From Cyanobacteria bacterium UBA11153 (lineage in GTDB: Bacteria; Cyanobacteriota; Cyanobacteriia; Cyanobacteriales; Coleofasciculaceae): a stretch of DNA of 30,261 bases. Below are positions 1-8,303 of this stretch, in pieces (position 1 is the first letter of the stretch; each line of letters begins with the position of its first letter). The notes below the pieces were generated by a model. That model ran no database searches and was not told the DNA's origin. It saw only the letters and a list, made by a program, of their open reading frames with translations. Both the position numbers and the translations under genes were made by a program. The stretch is taken from contig DOIX01000311.1 in NCBI GenBank assembly GCA_003511885.1, positions 1 to 30,261 of the forward strand, given 5' to 3'.

Positions 1-35
1 ATTAACGATTAGCCATTAGCCATTAGCCATTTATC
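1..35. repeat. Short tandem repeat, TTAGCCA heptamers
   Basis: The first bases hold about three head-to-tail copies of a TTAGCCA heptamer just downstream of the binding-protein gene, which reads on the minus strand. The same heptamer recurs in the kdpB-kdpA spacer near 6,246-6,270. Short tandemly repeated repetitive (STRR) sequences of this size are known from filamentous cyanobacteria. Confidence 0.7.
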
Positions 36-1286
36 TTACTTCAAAAAGGTAAACTTTCCATTCTTTCCATCCGCATCCATTTTAATTTGTGCCACAAAAA
101 ACTCACCTTGCTTCACCTCTCCCTCCGGATCAAAAGAAATTGCCCCTAATGGAGTTTCATAACTTCCAGCTAAAACCTGTTCGTTAAGTTTTGTCCGCAA
201 TTCAGCTAAAGGTAATCCATTTACTTTTGTCTTGCTATCTACAGCAGTTAAAGCTTCAACAAAAACTTGGACAGCGGCAAAGGTTTGGGCACTAAATTGG
301 GGAGGATCTTGTTTCTTTTCTGCTTTATATGCTTCCCGGAATGTTTTATTAATTTCATTATTTAATTCAGGACTGTATGCTTGGGCAATAATAATCCCAT
401 CACAAAGTTTTTGACAAATGGGAAATATATTAGAGGTATTTAACCCATTCCCACCAATAATTAACGCTTTATATCCCAACTCCCGCAATTGTTTTACTAA
501 ATTTCCTCCATCGGCCGTCCATCCTGAAATAATAATCAGATCTGGTTTTAAGTTTATGGCGTTAGTGGCTTGAGTTTGGAAATCTGTATCGGTAGTTTGA
601 AACTTTTGCACGGTGACTAACTCCAGCTTTTGGTCTTTTACTGCTTGCTGGAATGTTTCTGTTTCTGATTTACTAAAAGCATCATTTTGAGCGTAAAATA
701 CTGCTACTTTCTTGATATTTGGATTAAGTTTAATTGCTTCCTTCAAAGCATTAGGGGCTACCACCGATATTGGTGCAGATACCCGACTAATATATTTACC
801 AATTTGGGGAATATTCTTCGCAGTATTAGAAGCTGCTATAACTGGTATACTAGCACGCTCCGCAATGGGATCCGCTGCAAAGGCTTGTTGGGATGCACTT
901 GGTCCCACAATACCCACAACTTTATCTTGATTAATTAAAGTATTAAAGGCATTAATTGCACTTTGTTCATCCCCACCAGCATCTTGAAAAATTAACCTAA
1001 TTGGCGTGCCATTAACTCCACCTTTATCATTAAAATACTTTTCAGCAATTTTAGCACCAATAACTTGTTCTTGGCCAATTAAAGCAGTGTTACTGGTTTG
1101 GGCTACAGCAATACCAATGGGAATTGTTTTTCCGCTGGATGAAGTATTTCCGGGAGTGCCAGAGGTTGTATTACTAGGCTGATTTGTCTGACTACAGGCG
1201 ACAACTAGTAAAAAACTAAATAAGAAGGGCAGAATCTGGGAAAAGAGTCTTTTCTTGAACATATTATGAGTATGGGACATCTTCAT
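36..1286 (-). CDS. ABC transporter substrate-binding lipoprotein, branched-chain/neutral amino acid type
   Basis: The 416-residue product has a basic N-terminus, a hydrophobic stretch (about residues 17-30) and a lipobox ending LVVAC with Cys31, so it should be lipid-anchored and face the periplasm. The mature part has the type-1 periplasmic binding fold of the LivJ/LivK/UrtA family: IPIGIAVAQT at the start, GxxxAEKYFNDKGGVNG, VGIVGPSAS, and the second-lobe strands VAVFYAQND and DLIIISGW. Ligands in this family are amino acids, urea or amides, and I cannot tell which applies here. No permease or ATPase gene lies beside it, so it probably works with components encoded elsewhere. The start is uncertain: Met1, Met3 and Met9 (position 1,262) are all possible and none has a clear Shine-Dalgarno sequence. 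All three keep the signal peptide. Confidence 0.85.
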   Translation of the reverse strand: MKMSHTHNMFKKRLFSQILPFLFSFLLVVACSQTNQPSNTTSGTPGNTSSSGKTIPIGIAVAQTSNTALIGQEQVIGAKIAEKYFNDKGGVNGTPIRLIFQDAGGDEQSAINAFNTLINQDKVVGIVGPSASQQAFAADPIAERASIPVIAASNTAKNIPQIGKYISRVSAPISVVAPNALKEAIKLNPNIKKVAVFYAQNDAFSKSETETFQQAVKDQKLELVTVQKFQTTDTDFQTQATNAINLKPDLIIISGWTADGGNLVKQLRELGYKALIIGGNGLNTSNIFPICQKLCDGIIIAQAYSPELNNEINKTFREAYKAEKKQDPPQFSAQTFAAVQVFVEALTAVDSKTKVNGLPLAELRTKLNEQVLAGSYETPLGAISFDPEGEVKQGEFFVAQIKMDADGKNGKFTFLK

Positions 1287-1317
1287 TGGTGAAGTAAAGT
1301 ACCATACTACTATAATT

Positions 1318-1486
1318 TAATCCCTCCCCCAACCCCTCCCTACAAGGAGAGGGGAGCAAGATTTCTGGCTCCCCCTTCCCTTCAAGGCATGTTAAAAAAA
1401 ATCTTGTCTCCGGAATCGAGAAATAGAGCAAGATTTCTGGATCCCCCTTCCCTTGAAGGGAAGGGGGCTGGGGGGTTAGGTTTTTC
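1318..1486. repeat. G/C-rich dispersed hairpin repeats
   Basis: This spacer is built of C-rich and G-rich palindromic units. A 15-base direct repeat, GAGCAAGATTTCTGG, occurs at 1,354-1,368 and 1,426-1,440, each followed by TCCCCCTTCCCTT or close to it. A perfect hairpin at 1,443-1,467 has 12-base arms (CCCCCTTCCCTT) around one G. Bases 1,442-1,486 match 24,666-24,710 at 43 of 45 positions, so this is a dispersed family. Read on the minus strand it gives spurious peptides of the LTPQPPSLQGKG type, which I do not call as genes. Confidence 0.8.
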
Positions 1487-1540
1487 GGCTTGTTAGAATT
1501 GGCGCAAGTTATCAGATATAACAAAGATTTTGCGTAATTT

Positions 1541-1852
1541 TTATGGCGGGTATCCATTTTTCCAGATAAACCACTGCTTCCGCAACCATCGGGTAACTTT
1601 CCAGAAAAAAAGTGTCACGGGAGTCTCCACCCACTCCGGGATAAACACTCCTAGTAAACCGCGTCCATCATCCTCTTGGAAAAGGACAAAAAACCTCTCG
1701 ACAAAATAGACAAAAAAGATGCCACCAAAAAGATTAAAAATTAGACTTCCTACATATAAACCAAAGAGTCTCAGGAATATAAATCTGATGGGAACCCAAA
1801 CCACAAATCTGATTATAAATGATGTCGTTAAAAACAAAATCAGTTTAGCCAT
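1541..1852 (-). CDS. Small membrane protein coupled to kdpD
   Basis: The ATG at 1,850-1,852 starts 1 nt after the kdpD stop codon (TAATATG on the coding strand), which suggests translational coupling. The open frame extends 15 codons further upstream into kdpD, but MAKLILFLTT is the likelier start. The product is 103 residues. It is hydrophobic and aromatic-rich from about 4 to 62 (two or three membrane segments, including FGLYVGSLIFNLFGGIFFVYF), then has a short acidic patch EDDGRG and a C-terminal amphipathic stretch rich in Trp and Lys/Arg. I do not recognise a family. Its position makes it the last gene of the kdp operon. An accessory role in potassium uptake or KdpD anchoring is inference only. 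Confidence 0.6.
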   Translation of the reverse strand: MAKLILFLTTSFIIRFVVWVPIRFIFLRLFGLYVGSLIFNLFGGIFFVYFVERFFVLFQEDDGRGLLGVFIPEWVETPVTLFFWKVTRWLRKQWFIWKNGYPP

Positions 1853-1853
1853 A

Positions 1854-3002
1854 TTAATATTGGATATTTTTTTTAGCAGTCGAGTTATCTGCGGCAATAA
1901 TATGCAAATCTACATCCTTGAGATACCGCAGTAACTTTTGCACTGGAGATCCATGTAAAAATAACTGCCAACGAGATTTACGAGTCTGTCCTAACACCAC
2001 TTGAGTAATATGATATTTATGTGCTACTTCTGCAATCGCTTTGGTAATATTACTGTCAGTAACTCTTAAAAATTCGCCGCCCACTTCCCGACATAAATGT
2101 TCGCAATTTTCCAGATATAGACTTTCTTCTTTTGTGAGAAACCTCTCCGGATGAATCACAAATAATCCATATAAACGTCCCCGCATTATAGTAGCTAACC
2201 GGAACCCGCGCCGCAACAATTGAGCTGAATTAGGATAAGTTGAAACACAAACTAACACTCGTTCCTGAACAGTGCAAAATTGACCTGCTAATTTAGAGGT
2301 TTCTGCTGATTGTTCAATATTGTCAGCCACCTCTCGCAAAGCCAATTCTCGCAAAGCAACTAAATTACGCCTCTGAAAGAAATTTTGCAGGGCTTGATCG
2401 ATTTTTTCCGAAGCGTAAATTTTCCCTTCTATTAATCTTTCTTCTAGAGTTTCTGGGGTAACATCAACAACGACAACCTCATCAGCTTCATCTAATACTC
2501 GATCCGGTATTCTTTCGCGGACTACCACACCAGTAATCTTAGCTACTAAGTCATTGAGACTTTCCAAATGCTGAATATTAACAGTTGAAAAAACATCAAT
2601 TCCTGCTTCTAGAATTATTTCAACATCCTGATAGCGCTTTTCACAAGGAGAACCAGGGACATTTGTATGAGCGAGTTCATCAACAAGTACCAGTTGCGGT
2701 TGACGAGCCAAAATAGTATCGGTATCCATTTCACTGAGAGTTGTAGCACCTCTAGTTATTAATAAACGAGGTACTATTTCCAATCCCTCGGCTTCTGCGG
2801 CTGTTTCCTTACGCCCATGAGTTTCTAATAGTCCAATGACAACATCAATACCTTCTTCCCTCAGTTCCCTAGCCTCTTGTAACATCCGGAATGTTTTACC
2901 CACACCTGGAGCCATCCCAATATACATTCTATGCTTGCCGCGATGCTTTTTCAGGTGTTGATAAGAGATAGATTGATTACTAAATTCGCTCTTATTAATC
3001 AT
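1854..3002 (-). CDS. kdpD: Short KdpD: KdpD N-terminal domain plus universal stress domain, no kinase
   Basis: The 382 residues match only the cytoplasmic N-terminal half of E. coli KdpD (about 894 residues). Walker A is GMAPGVGKT at 29-37 and Walker B is LVLVDELAH at 104-112, followed by the KdpD-specific sequence ANVNIQHLES-like segment (VFSTVNIQHLES). A universal-stress-type domain runs from about 245 to 372 (VLVCVSTYPNS, VVLGQTRKSRW). There are no membrane segments, H-box or ATPase domain, so it cannot autophosphorylate on a His by the classical route. Truncated KdpD proteins at the end of kdp operons are known from Anabaena. The gene follows kdpC by 26 nt. The likely role is sensing or modulating Kdp expression together with a separate kinase, for which the divergent kinase at 8,304 is the local candidate. 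Confidence 0.93.
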   Translation of the reverse strand: MINKSEFSNQSISYQHLKKHRGKHRMYIGMAPGVGKTFRMLQEARELREEGIDVVIGLLETHGRKETAAEAEGLEIVPRLLITRGATTLSEMDTDTILARQPQLVLVDELAHTNVPGSPCEKRYQDVEIILEAGIDVFSTVNIQHLESLNDLVAKITGVVVRERIPDRVLDEADEVVVVDVTPETLEERLIEGKIYASEKIDQALQNFFQRRNLVALRELALREVADNIEQSAETSKLAGQFCTVQERVLVCVSTYPNSAQLLRRGFRLATIMRGRLYGLFVIHPERFLTKEESLYLENCEHLCREVGGEFLRVTDSNITKAIAEVAHKYHITQVVLGQTRKSRWQLFLHGSPVQKLLRYLKDVDLHIIAADNSTAKKNIQY

Positions 3003-3028
3003 GCTTTTGACTAGTTTAATCCTATTAA

Positions 3029-3691
3029 CTAACCTCTACCTAAAGCATCTAGGGCTAAATTAAGTTTAACAACATTAACTCCCGGTTCGCCAAAGATACC
3101 AATAAATCGATTATCAGTATTTTTAGAAACTAGAATCTTAACCTGATTGTAATCAAGAGATCGCGCCTTTGCTACCCGTTCAATCTGTCCTCTTGCTGAC
3201 TCAATACTAATATGAGGATCTAAACTAGAACCAGAAGTATAAACTAGATCGGGAGTTGGCTGAATATTCGCTTGTTTGAGTTGATTTACACGTTCATTAA
3301 TCCGCTTGACTAAATCCGGATCGTTAGGTTGCCGATTATCCTTAAGTAACTTTTGAGTATTGCTAGGTGCAAGATTACTAGCCCCAGATGTACCTGTTCT
3401 TTGTACCAAATTCTCAGGATTTTTCTGATTAAAATCTTGACTGGGAAAACTACTGTAATTCGTTGTACTCGGACGACTCCAGAAATATCGTTCCGAGGTA
3501 AAAGATTGACCAATTAAAGCCGAACCCACAACCTCTCCTGCCAGATTTTTCATCAAACTACCATTAGCTTGGTAAGGAAATATCCAACCAACACCCAGCA
3601 TAAAAAATGGATAAATCAATGCAGTCAAAACCCACAGGACTAAAGTAACCCGAATTGCCGCGATACTTTCTCGAATGATAGACATATTCAC
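3029..3691 (-). CDS. kdpC: Potassium-transporting ATPase subunit C (KdpC)
   Basis: The product is 220 residues with one N-terminal membrane helix (about 14-36, VLWVLTALIYPFFMLGVGW) and a soluble domain with KdpC hallmarks: GSALIGQSFTSERYFWSRPS, YTSGSSLDPHIS, and a C-terminal FGEPGVNVVKLNLALD. KdpC is the periplasm-facing stabilising subunit of the KdpFABC pump and raises its ATP affinity. It is slightly longer than the usual 190 or so residues because of a Gly/Ser/Asn-rich insert around residues 85-115. ATGs at codons 1 and 3 are both possible starts. It sits between the KdpF-like gene and kdpD in a tight operon. Confidence 0.95.
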   Translation of the reverse strand: MNMSIIRESIAAIRVTLVLWVLTALIYPFFMLGVGWIFPYQANGSLMKNLAGEVVGSALIGQSFTSERYFWSRPSTTNYSSFPSQDFNQKNPENLVQRTGTSGASNLAPSNTQKLLKDNRQPNDPDLVKRINERVNQLKQANIQPTPDLVYTSGSSLDPHISIESARGQIERVAKARSLDYNQVKILVSKNTDNRFIGIFGEPGVNVVKLNLALDALGRG

Positions 3692-3726
3692 ACCGATGAA
3701 TAATATAATCTAGAACTTACAACGAA

Positions 3727-3996
3727 TCAGAAGCGTTCCGGCTGAAAAATCACCACAAAAAGATAAACACAAAGCCCCACTACCACCATACCCAAAATAC
3801 CAATCGCATAAGCCACCTTCCGCGTAATTTCTCCACCAGTAGCCGCATCAACAGCAGGCGCAATCGCTAAATTCAAACAAAGCAAAACAAACAATTGAAT
3901 CGGCAAAGGATGCCTGTACCAAAATTCCCGCAGCATCTCCATCACCTCACCCCCATTCCTCAACAAACCCTCTCTAAAACTATAACCTTCCTTCAT
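3727..3996 (-). CDS. kdpF: KdpF-like subunit with N-terminal extension (KdpG/KdpF)
   Basis: The C-terminal 27 residues (YAIGILGMVVVGLCVYLFV then VIFQPERF) match the single-helix KdpF peptide pattern, ending in the typical PERF. Ahead of it lies an extra hydrophobic segment (LPIQLFVLLCLNLAIAPAV) and a short AATGGEITRK linker, giving two membrane segments. In Anabaena a small gene named kdpG occupies this place between kdpB and kdpC, and this gene appears equivalent. KdpF binds KdpA and stabilises the complex. I chose the ATG at 3,996 (89 residues), with GGAG 8 nt upstream. An ATG at 3,936 (69 residues) with GAGG 8 nt upstream is equally credible. The longest frame starts at a TTG at 4,020 and is less likely. 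Confidence 0.75.
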   Translation of the reverse strand: MKEGYSFREGLLRNGGEVMEMLREFWYRHPLPIQLFVLLCLNLAIAPAVDAATGGEITRKVAYAIGILGMVVVGLCVYLFVVIFQPERF

Positions 3997-4029
3997 AAAA
4001 TTCTCTCTCCAACTCAACAAATATTACAA

Positions 4030-4075
4030 CCCTCTGCGAACCTCTGTGCCAACCTTTGCGCACCTCTGCGTTAAA
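4030..4075. repeat. Degenerate CCTCTGCG tandem repeat in the kdpB-kdpF spacer
   Basis: About four imperfect copies of a 10-11 base unit (ACCTCTGCG, ACCTCTGTG, ACCTTTGCG, ACCTCTGCG) fill the short space after kdpB. No T-rich hairpin follows, so there is no sign of termination inside the operon. Confidence 0.6.
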
Positions 4076-4090
4076 AACAAAACCCCATCC

Positions 4091-6151
4091 TCACCCAACC
4101 AACCCCCCAATCAAAACATCAATTACCTTAATCCCCACAAACGGAGCAACAACCCCTCCTAAACCATAAATCAAAATATTATCCCGCAATAACTGATTAG
4201 CACTAACTGGCCTAAACTTCACCCCCTTTAACGCCAAAGGAATCAAGATCGGAATAATCAGAGCATTGTAAATTAACGCCGACAAAACAGCAGAATTACC
4301 ACTCGCCAAACCCATAATATTCAAACTCGCCACAGGCGGAAACATCGCCGGGATGATCGCAAAATATTTCGCCACATCATTAGCAATAGAAAAAGTAGTT
4401 AGCGCCCCACGAGTAATCAACAATTGCTTACCAATCGTCACCAAATCAATCAGTTTTGTCGGATCGGAATCCAAATCCACCATATTAGCAGCTTCCTTTG
4501 CCGCCTGAGTACCAGAATTCATTGCCAAACCCACATTTGCCTGTGCTAATGCAGGTGCATCATTCGTACCATCCCCCGTCATTGCTACTAATTTACCTTG
4601 GGCTTGTTCCCGTTGAATCACCTCAATTTTGTCTTCGGGTGTGGCTTCGGCAATAAAGTCATCTACCCCAGCTTCTGCGGCAATTACTTCTGCTGTAATC
4701 CGGTTATCTCCTGTTAGCATTACAGTCCGAACTCCCATCCGCCGCAACTGATCGAATCTTTCTCGAATACCAGGTTTAATCATATCTTTGAGATAGATAA
4801 TACCGTACAATTCCGCCCCTTCACAAACCCCTAAAGGAGTCCCTCCTAAAAGAGAAACTTTTTCGTAAGCCGCATCAAGTTGAGGTGTAACTTTTCCACC
4901 ACGGGATCGCACAAATCCTTTAATTGAATCTACCGCCCCCTTCCGTATTTCACAACCATTGGGCAAATCAGTACCACTCATACGGGTTCTCGCGGAAAAC
5001 TCAATTCCTTCAGCTAATTTGGGGTCAAAATCTATCTTTGCCCCTAATTTTTCTGCTAACCGAACAATCGATTTACCTTCCGGTGTCTCATCAAAAAGAC
5101 TTGCAGACAAGGCAACACGGGCAATCTCAGATTGAGAGTGACCATTAACAGGAATAAACTCTTCTGCCAGCCGATTTCCCAGGGTAATTGTACCAGTTTT
5201 ATCCAGTACCAAAGTATTAATATCGCCGCAGGCTTCAACTGCTCGTCCTGAAGTTGCTACTACATTAAATTGAGCAACTCTATCCATCCCAGCAATCCCA
5301 ATTGCACTTAATAATCCGCCAATTGTGGTAGGAATTAGGGCAACTAATAGGGAGATTAAACTAGCAACACCTACTGGACTACCCACATAATTAGCAATGG
5401 GTGGAATAGTCGCAACTACAATTAAAAATACTAAAGTGAGAACAGCTAGCAATACGGTTAGAGCAATTTCATTTGGTGTTTTAGTTCTTTCTGCCCCTTC
5501 AACTAGGGCAATCATTCTATCCAAAAATCCCTTGCCAGGATCTGCGGTAACTCTGAGAATCAATTCATCAGAAATAATCCGCGTTCCTCCAGTAACGGAA
5601 CTAGCCACATCACTACCCGGTTCTTTTAAAACTGGTGCAGATTCTCCAGTAATTGCTGATTCATCGACTGAAGCAATTCCGCGAATTACTTCGCCATCTA
5701 CGGGAATAATATCACCACAAATTACTTTAATTTGGTCGCCTTTGCGCAATTGAGTAGAACTAATTTCTACGATTGAATCATCAGGTAAAAGTTTTCGGGC
5801 TATGGTATCTGATTTGGTAGAACGTAATGAATCAGCTTGAGCTTTCCCCCGCCCTTCTGCAACTGCTTCAGCAAAGTTAGCAAATAAAAGGGTGAGGAAT
5901 AAAATTAGAGTGACGAATAAGTTAAATAGACGCTGATTTTCCCCAGGTACAGAACCGAATAGACTGGGATCAAGTATTAAAAGTGCGGCGATTATTGTCC
6001 CAACCCAGACAACAAACATGACTGGATTTTTTAACATTACTCTGAAACTGAGTTTGAGGAAGGCATCTTTAAAGGCTCTTTGATAGATTCCTTTGGTGTT
6101 GACTTTTTGTTGTTTCTTTTTTTGGCGGCGACTGGTTTTAGTAGAAATCAT
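4091..6151 (-). CDS. kdpB: Potassium-transporting P-type ATPase subunit B (KdpB)
   Basis: This is the 686-residue catalytic subunit of the KdpFABC potassium pump, a P-type ATPase of the inner membrane. The phosphorylation motif is DKTGT with Asp317, the actuator-domain motif is TGES at 168-171, and the hinge motif is GDGTNDAP at 526-533. Membrane helices lie near 44-62, 75-93, 232-252 and 262-285, with more after residue 585. Length and motif spacing fit the family (about 680-700). In E. coli the Ser of TGES is the site of inhibitory phosphorylation at high potassium, and the same Ser is present here (Ser171). The N-terminus carries a basic cluster (RRQKKKQQK). The gene follows kdpA after a 105-nt spacer and precedes the KdpF-like gene. 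Confidence 0.98.
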   Translation of the reverse strand: MISTKTSRRQKKKQQKVNTKGIYQRAFKDAFLKLSFRVMLKNPVMFVVWVGTIIAALLILDPSLFGSVPGENQRLFNLFVTLILFLTLLFANFAEAVAEGRGKAQADSLRSTKSDTIARKLLPDDSIVEISSTQLRKGDQIKVICGDIIPVDGEVIRGIASVDESAITGESAPVLKEPGSDVASSVTGGTRIISDELILRVTADPGKGFLDRMIALVEGAERTKTPNEIALTVLLAVLTLVFLIVVATIPPIANYVGSPVGVASLISLLVALIPTTIGGLLSAIGIAGMDRVAQFNVVATSGRAVEACGDINTLVLDKTGTITLGNRLAEEFIPVNGHSQSEIARVALSASLFDETPEGKSIVRLAEKLGAKIDFDPKLAEGIEFSARTRMSGTDLPNGCEIRKGAVDSIKGFVRSRGGKVTPQLDAAYEKVSLLGGTPLGVCEGAELYGIIYLKDMIKPGIRERFDQLRRMGVRTVMLTGDNRITAEVIAAEAGVDDFIAEATPEDKIEVIQREQAQGKLVAMTGDGTNDAPALAQANVGLAMNSGTQAAKEAANMVDLDSDPTKLIDLVTIGKQLLITRGALTTFSIANDVAKYFAIIPAMFPPVASLNIMGLASGNSAVLSALIYNALIIPILIPLALKGVKFRPVSANQLLRDNILIYGLGGVVAPFVGIKVIDVLIGGLVG

Positions 6152-6256
6152 ATTTTTTAACGCAAAGATTTTAGGAAGTAGGGAATGGAATTAACCATTA
6201 AAGGGGGAACAGAAAACAGGGAAGAGGGAAGAAAAAGTTTTATTAGCAATTAGCCA
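6152..6256. repeat. kdpA-kdpB spacer with TTAGCCA-type heptamers
   Basis: The spacer holds ATTAGCAATTAGCCATTAGC-type heptamers near 6,242-6,271, running into the last codons of kdpA, plus a purine-rich stretch at 6,200-6,237. No promoter or terminator is evident. kdpA and kdpB are presumably cotranscribed across it. Confidence 0.5.
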
Positions 6257-7939
6257 TTAGCCATTAGCAATCATAAATCCTTCTGCAATTGGTCCTAATG
6301 CGAGAATTGGGAAGAATGTTAATGCCCCTAGAATTAAAATTACTCCAGCAGTAATACCTGTAAATAAACCTGTGTCGGTACGGAGGGTTCCAGGGGTTTC
6401 GGGGACGGGTTGTTTGCGATACATTCCATCTGCTAAAAGTAGGAGGGCAATAATTGGTAAATATCGTCCTGCTAAGAGGGAAATAGAGGTAGTAAGATTC
6501 CACCAAATGCTGTTATCTCCTAATCCTTCAAACCCTGAACCATTATTAGCTGTGGCTGAGGTATATTCATAAATTACTTGGGATACGCCGTGAAATTGGG
6601 GATTACTAATCCCACTCAAGGTATGATGAAAGGCAAGGGTAATTGCACCAGGAATTAATATAGCAAATGGGTGAACGAGGAGAATAACACTAGCTAGAAC
6701 AATTTCTCGCTTTTCTATTTTACGTCCGAGAAATTCTGGTGTTCTGCCCACCATTAATCCAGTGAGAAATACCGTTAGAATTAGGTAAATAAATAAGTAA
6801 GCAGTTCCCGTTCCTTGTCCCCCCCAAACCATCTGAATAAACATATTAAATAGGGTAGAAAAGCCACCAGGAGGCATGAGGGAATCGTGCATTCCATTAA
6901 CTGCACCACACATAGTTCCTGTTGTGGTAATTGCCCACAATGCTGTCTGTGCCCACCCAAATCTAACTTCTTTCCCCTCTAAATTAGGTGCTTTACTCCC
7001 TAAAATATTATTTACTAAAGGATTCCCCTGATATTCGCCAATGGCAGTAATCAGAATTAGGATGAGATAAATTATGAAAACCATCCAAAATAGTAGCCAT
7101 CCCTGCTTTTTATTGCCAGCAATAACTCCGTAGGTGTAAATTAGAGAAGCAGGAATACAAACCATAATTAATGTTTCCAGGAGGTTGGAAGCACCATTGG
7201 GATTTTCAAAGGGATGGGCAGAGTTAACTCCGAAAAAGCCACCGCCGTTTTCTCCCAGTTGCTTAATAATTTCAAAATGGGCAACTGGTCCTCTAGCAAT
7301 GACTTGTTGGCTACCTTCTAAAGTAGTAACTATTGCTGGTGCAGCTAAGGTTTCTGGTATACCCAGAATGAGTAATGCTATTCCACCCACTAGGGAAATC
7401 GGCAATAAAATTCGGGTAATTGACCGGATTAAATCCATGTAAAAGTTTCCCAAAGATCTACCCGTTAATCCCCGAATAAATGCGATACCAACCGATAGCC
7501 CTGTCGCTGCTGAGGTAAACATTAAAAACCCTAGTGCGAACATCTGGGAAGCATAACTAAATGTAGTTTCTCCAGAGTAATGCTGTTGATCTGTATTCGT
7601 GATAAATGAGATAGCAGTATGAACTGCTAAATCCCAACTAGGTGCTTCTAAGCCAGTTGGATTCAGAGGTAAATTACCTTGAATCATGAAGATAAAATAC
7701 ACCAAGATAAACATTGCCAGGTTGCTATACAGTACCCCACTTATATATTGCCAACCTGTCATATTTTCTTGCGGGCGGATACCGCTAGCTTTATAGATAA
7801 AACCTTCCAATGGAGTCATTACTGGATCGAGAAATGTCCTTTCTCCCAGGAATACACGAGCCATATATCCGCCAAAATGAGGGACAATAGCTACTAAGAT
7901 TGCTAAAGTTAAGGCAATTTGGATGAAGCCTTCTAACAT
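6257..7939 (-). CDS. kdpA: Potassium-transporting ATPase subunit A (KdpA)
   Basis: This is the potassium-selective channel-like subunit of the Kdp pump. All four selectivity-filter loops of the family can be read: [47 protein letters not shown] and [14 protein letters not shown]. The protein is highly hydrophobic, with about ten membrane segments and the expected length (about 560). The open frame begins at a GTG at 7,966, but the ATG at 7,939 gives [11 protein letters not shown], which matches usual KdpA starts, so I use it. It is the first gene of the operon and is divergent from the sensor kinase at 8,304. The 364-bp gap to that gene should hold the operon promoter. Confidence 0.97.
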   Translation of the reverse strand: MLEGFIQIALTLAILVAIVPHFGGYMARVFLGERTFLDPVMTPLEGFIYKASGIRPQENMTGWQYISGVLYSNLAMFILVYFIFMIQGNLPLNPTGLEAPSWDLAVHTAISFITNTDQQHYSGETTFSYASQMFALGFLMFTSAATGLSVGIAFIRGLTGRSLGNFYMDLIRSITRILLPISLVGGIALLILGIPETLAAPAIVTTLEGSQQVIARGPVAHFEIIKQLGENGGGFFGVNSAHPFENPNGASNLLETLIMVCIPASLIYTYGVIAGNKKQGWLLFWMVFIIYLILILITAIGEYQGNPLVNNILGSKAPNLEGKEVRFGWAQTALWAITTTGTMCGAVNGMHDSLMPPGGFSTLFNMFIQMVWGGQGTGTAYLFIYLILTVFLTGLMVGRTPEFLGRKIEKREIVLASVILLVHPFAILIPGAITLAFHHTLSGISNPQFHGVSQVIYEYTSATANNGSGFEGLGDNSIWWNLTTSISLLAGRYLPIIALLLLADGMYRKQPVPETPGTLRTDTGLFTGITAGVILILGALTFFPILALGPIAEGFMIANG

Positions 7940-8001
7940 AAATATTGTTCGAGACGAAAGTAGCACGAATCAGACTAGTTAAAAGTCATACTCTAATTAT
8001 C

Positions 8002-8013
8002 TGGCATTTGCCA
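8002..8013. promoter_or_regulatory. Dyad in the kdp/sensor-kinase control region
   Basis: The sequence TGGCATTTGCCA is an inverted repeat with 5-base arms and a 2-base spacer, about 63 bases upstream of the kdpA ATG. Read toward kdpA, it contains a TTGGCA that could act as a weak -35 box, with TATGAC 18 bases on. It is a plausible operator or promoter for kdpA, judged from position and symmetry only. Confidence 0.35.
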
Positions 8014-8028
8014 AACGATCGCCATCAG

Positions 8029-8145
8029 TCAAATGATATAAATTTTATTCATTCGCGGATTATTTAGCTCGATATAGGCTACGATTGGAGATAGTACTAG
8101 AGGTTTATATAGATAGATATAGGAGAATATATCAAATGATATAGG
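8029..8145. promoter_or_regulatory. Direct repeats TCAAATGATATA and GATATAGG in the divergent control region
   Basis: The 12-mer TCAAATGATATA occurs exactly at 8,029-8,040 and 8,132-8,143. The octamer GATATAGG occurs at 8,071-8,078, 8,116-8,123 and 8,138-8,145. These lie between kdpA and the divergent kinase gene, where the neighbouring NarL-type regulator would be expected to bind. They are candidate regulator sites. The region is A/T-rich, which raises the chance of coincidence. Confidence 0.35.
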
Positions 8146-8179
8146 AGTTATACACCAAGATTATTAATAGTGTAGTTCC

Positions 8180-8266
8180 GGGTTAGCTTGAGCGTAACAC
8201 ACTCTACAGATACAGGTTTTGGGTAGGTGTAAGTGGTGCGTTAGCTTGCGCGTAACGCACCCTACA
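8180..8266. repeat. Two copies of the GGTGCGTTA/TAACGCACC palindrome
   Basis: A perfect hairpin at 8,235-8,261 has 9-base arms GGTGCGTTA and TAACGCACC around a 9-base loop and is followed by CTACAG. A degenerate copy (GGTTAGCTTGAGCGTAACAC then CTACAG) precedes it at about 8,180-8,208. A third, inverted copy is at 14,022-14,052. It is a dispersed palindrome between control-region sequence and the kinase start, and is probably not the kinase promoter itself. Confidence 0.75.
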
Positions 8267-8303
8267 GGTAAGTGGTAATAGTAGATAAACAGAAGAAATT
8301 AAG

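Noticed and set aside
1264..1557. Minus-strand frame encoding LTPQPPSLQGKG-type peptide
   Set aside because: It is a translation of the dispersed C-rich hairpin repeats and overlaps the neighbouring gene starts. The same peptide arises at 24,509-24,721.
5397..5753. 118-codon plus-strand frame inside kdpB
   Set aside because: It is antisense to conserved kdpB codons, with no ribosome-binding site or domain.
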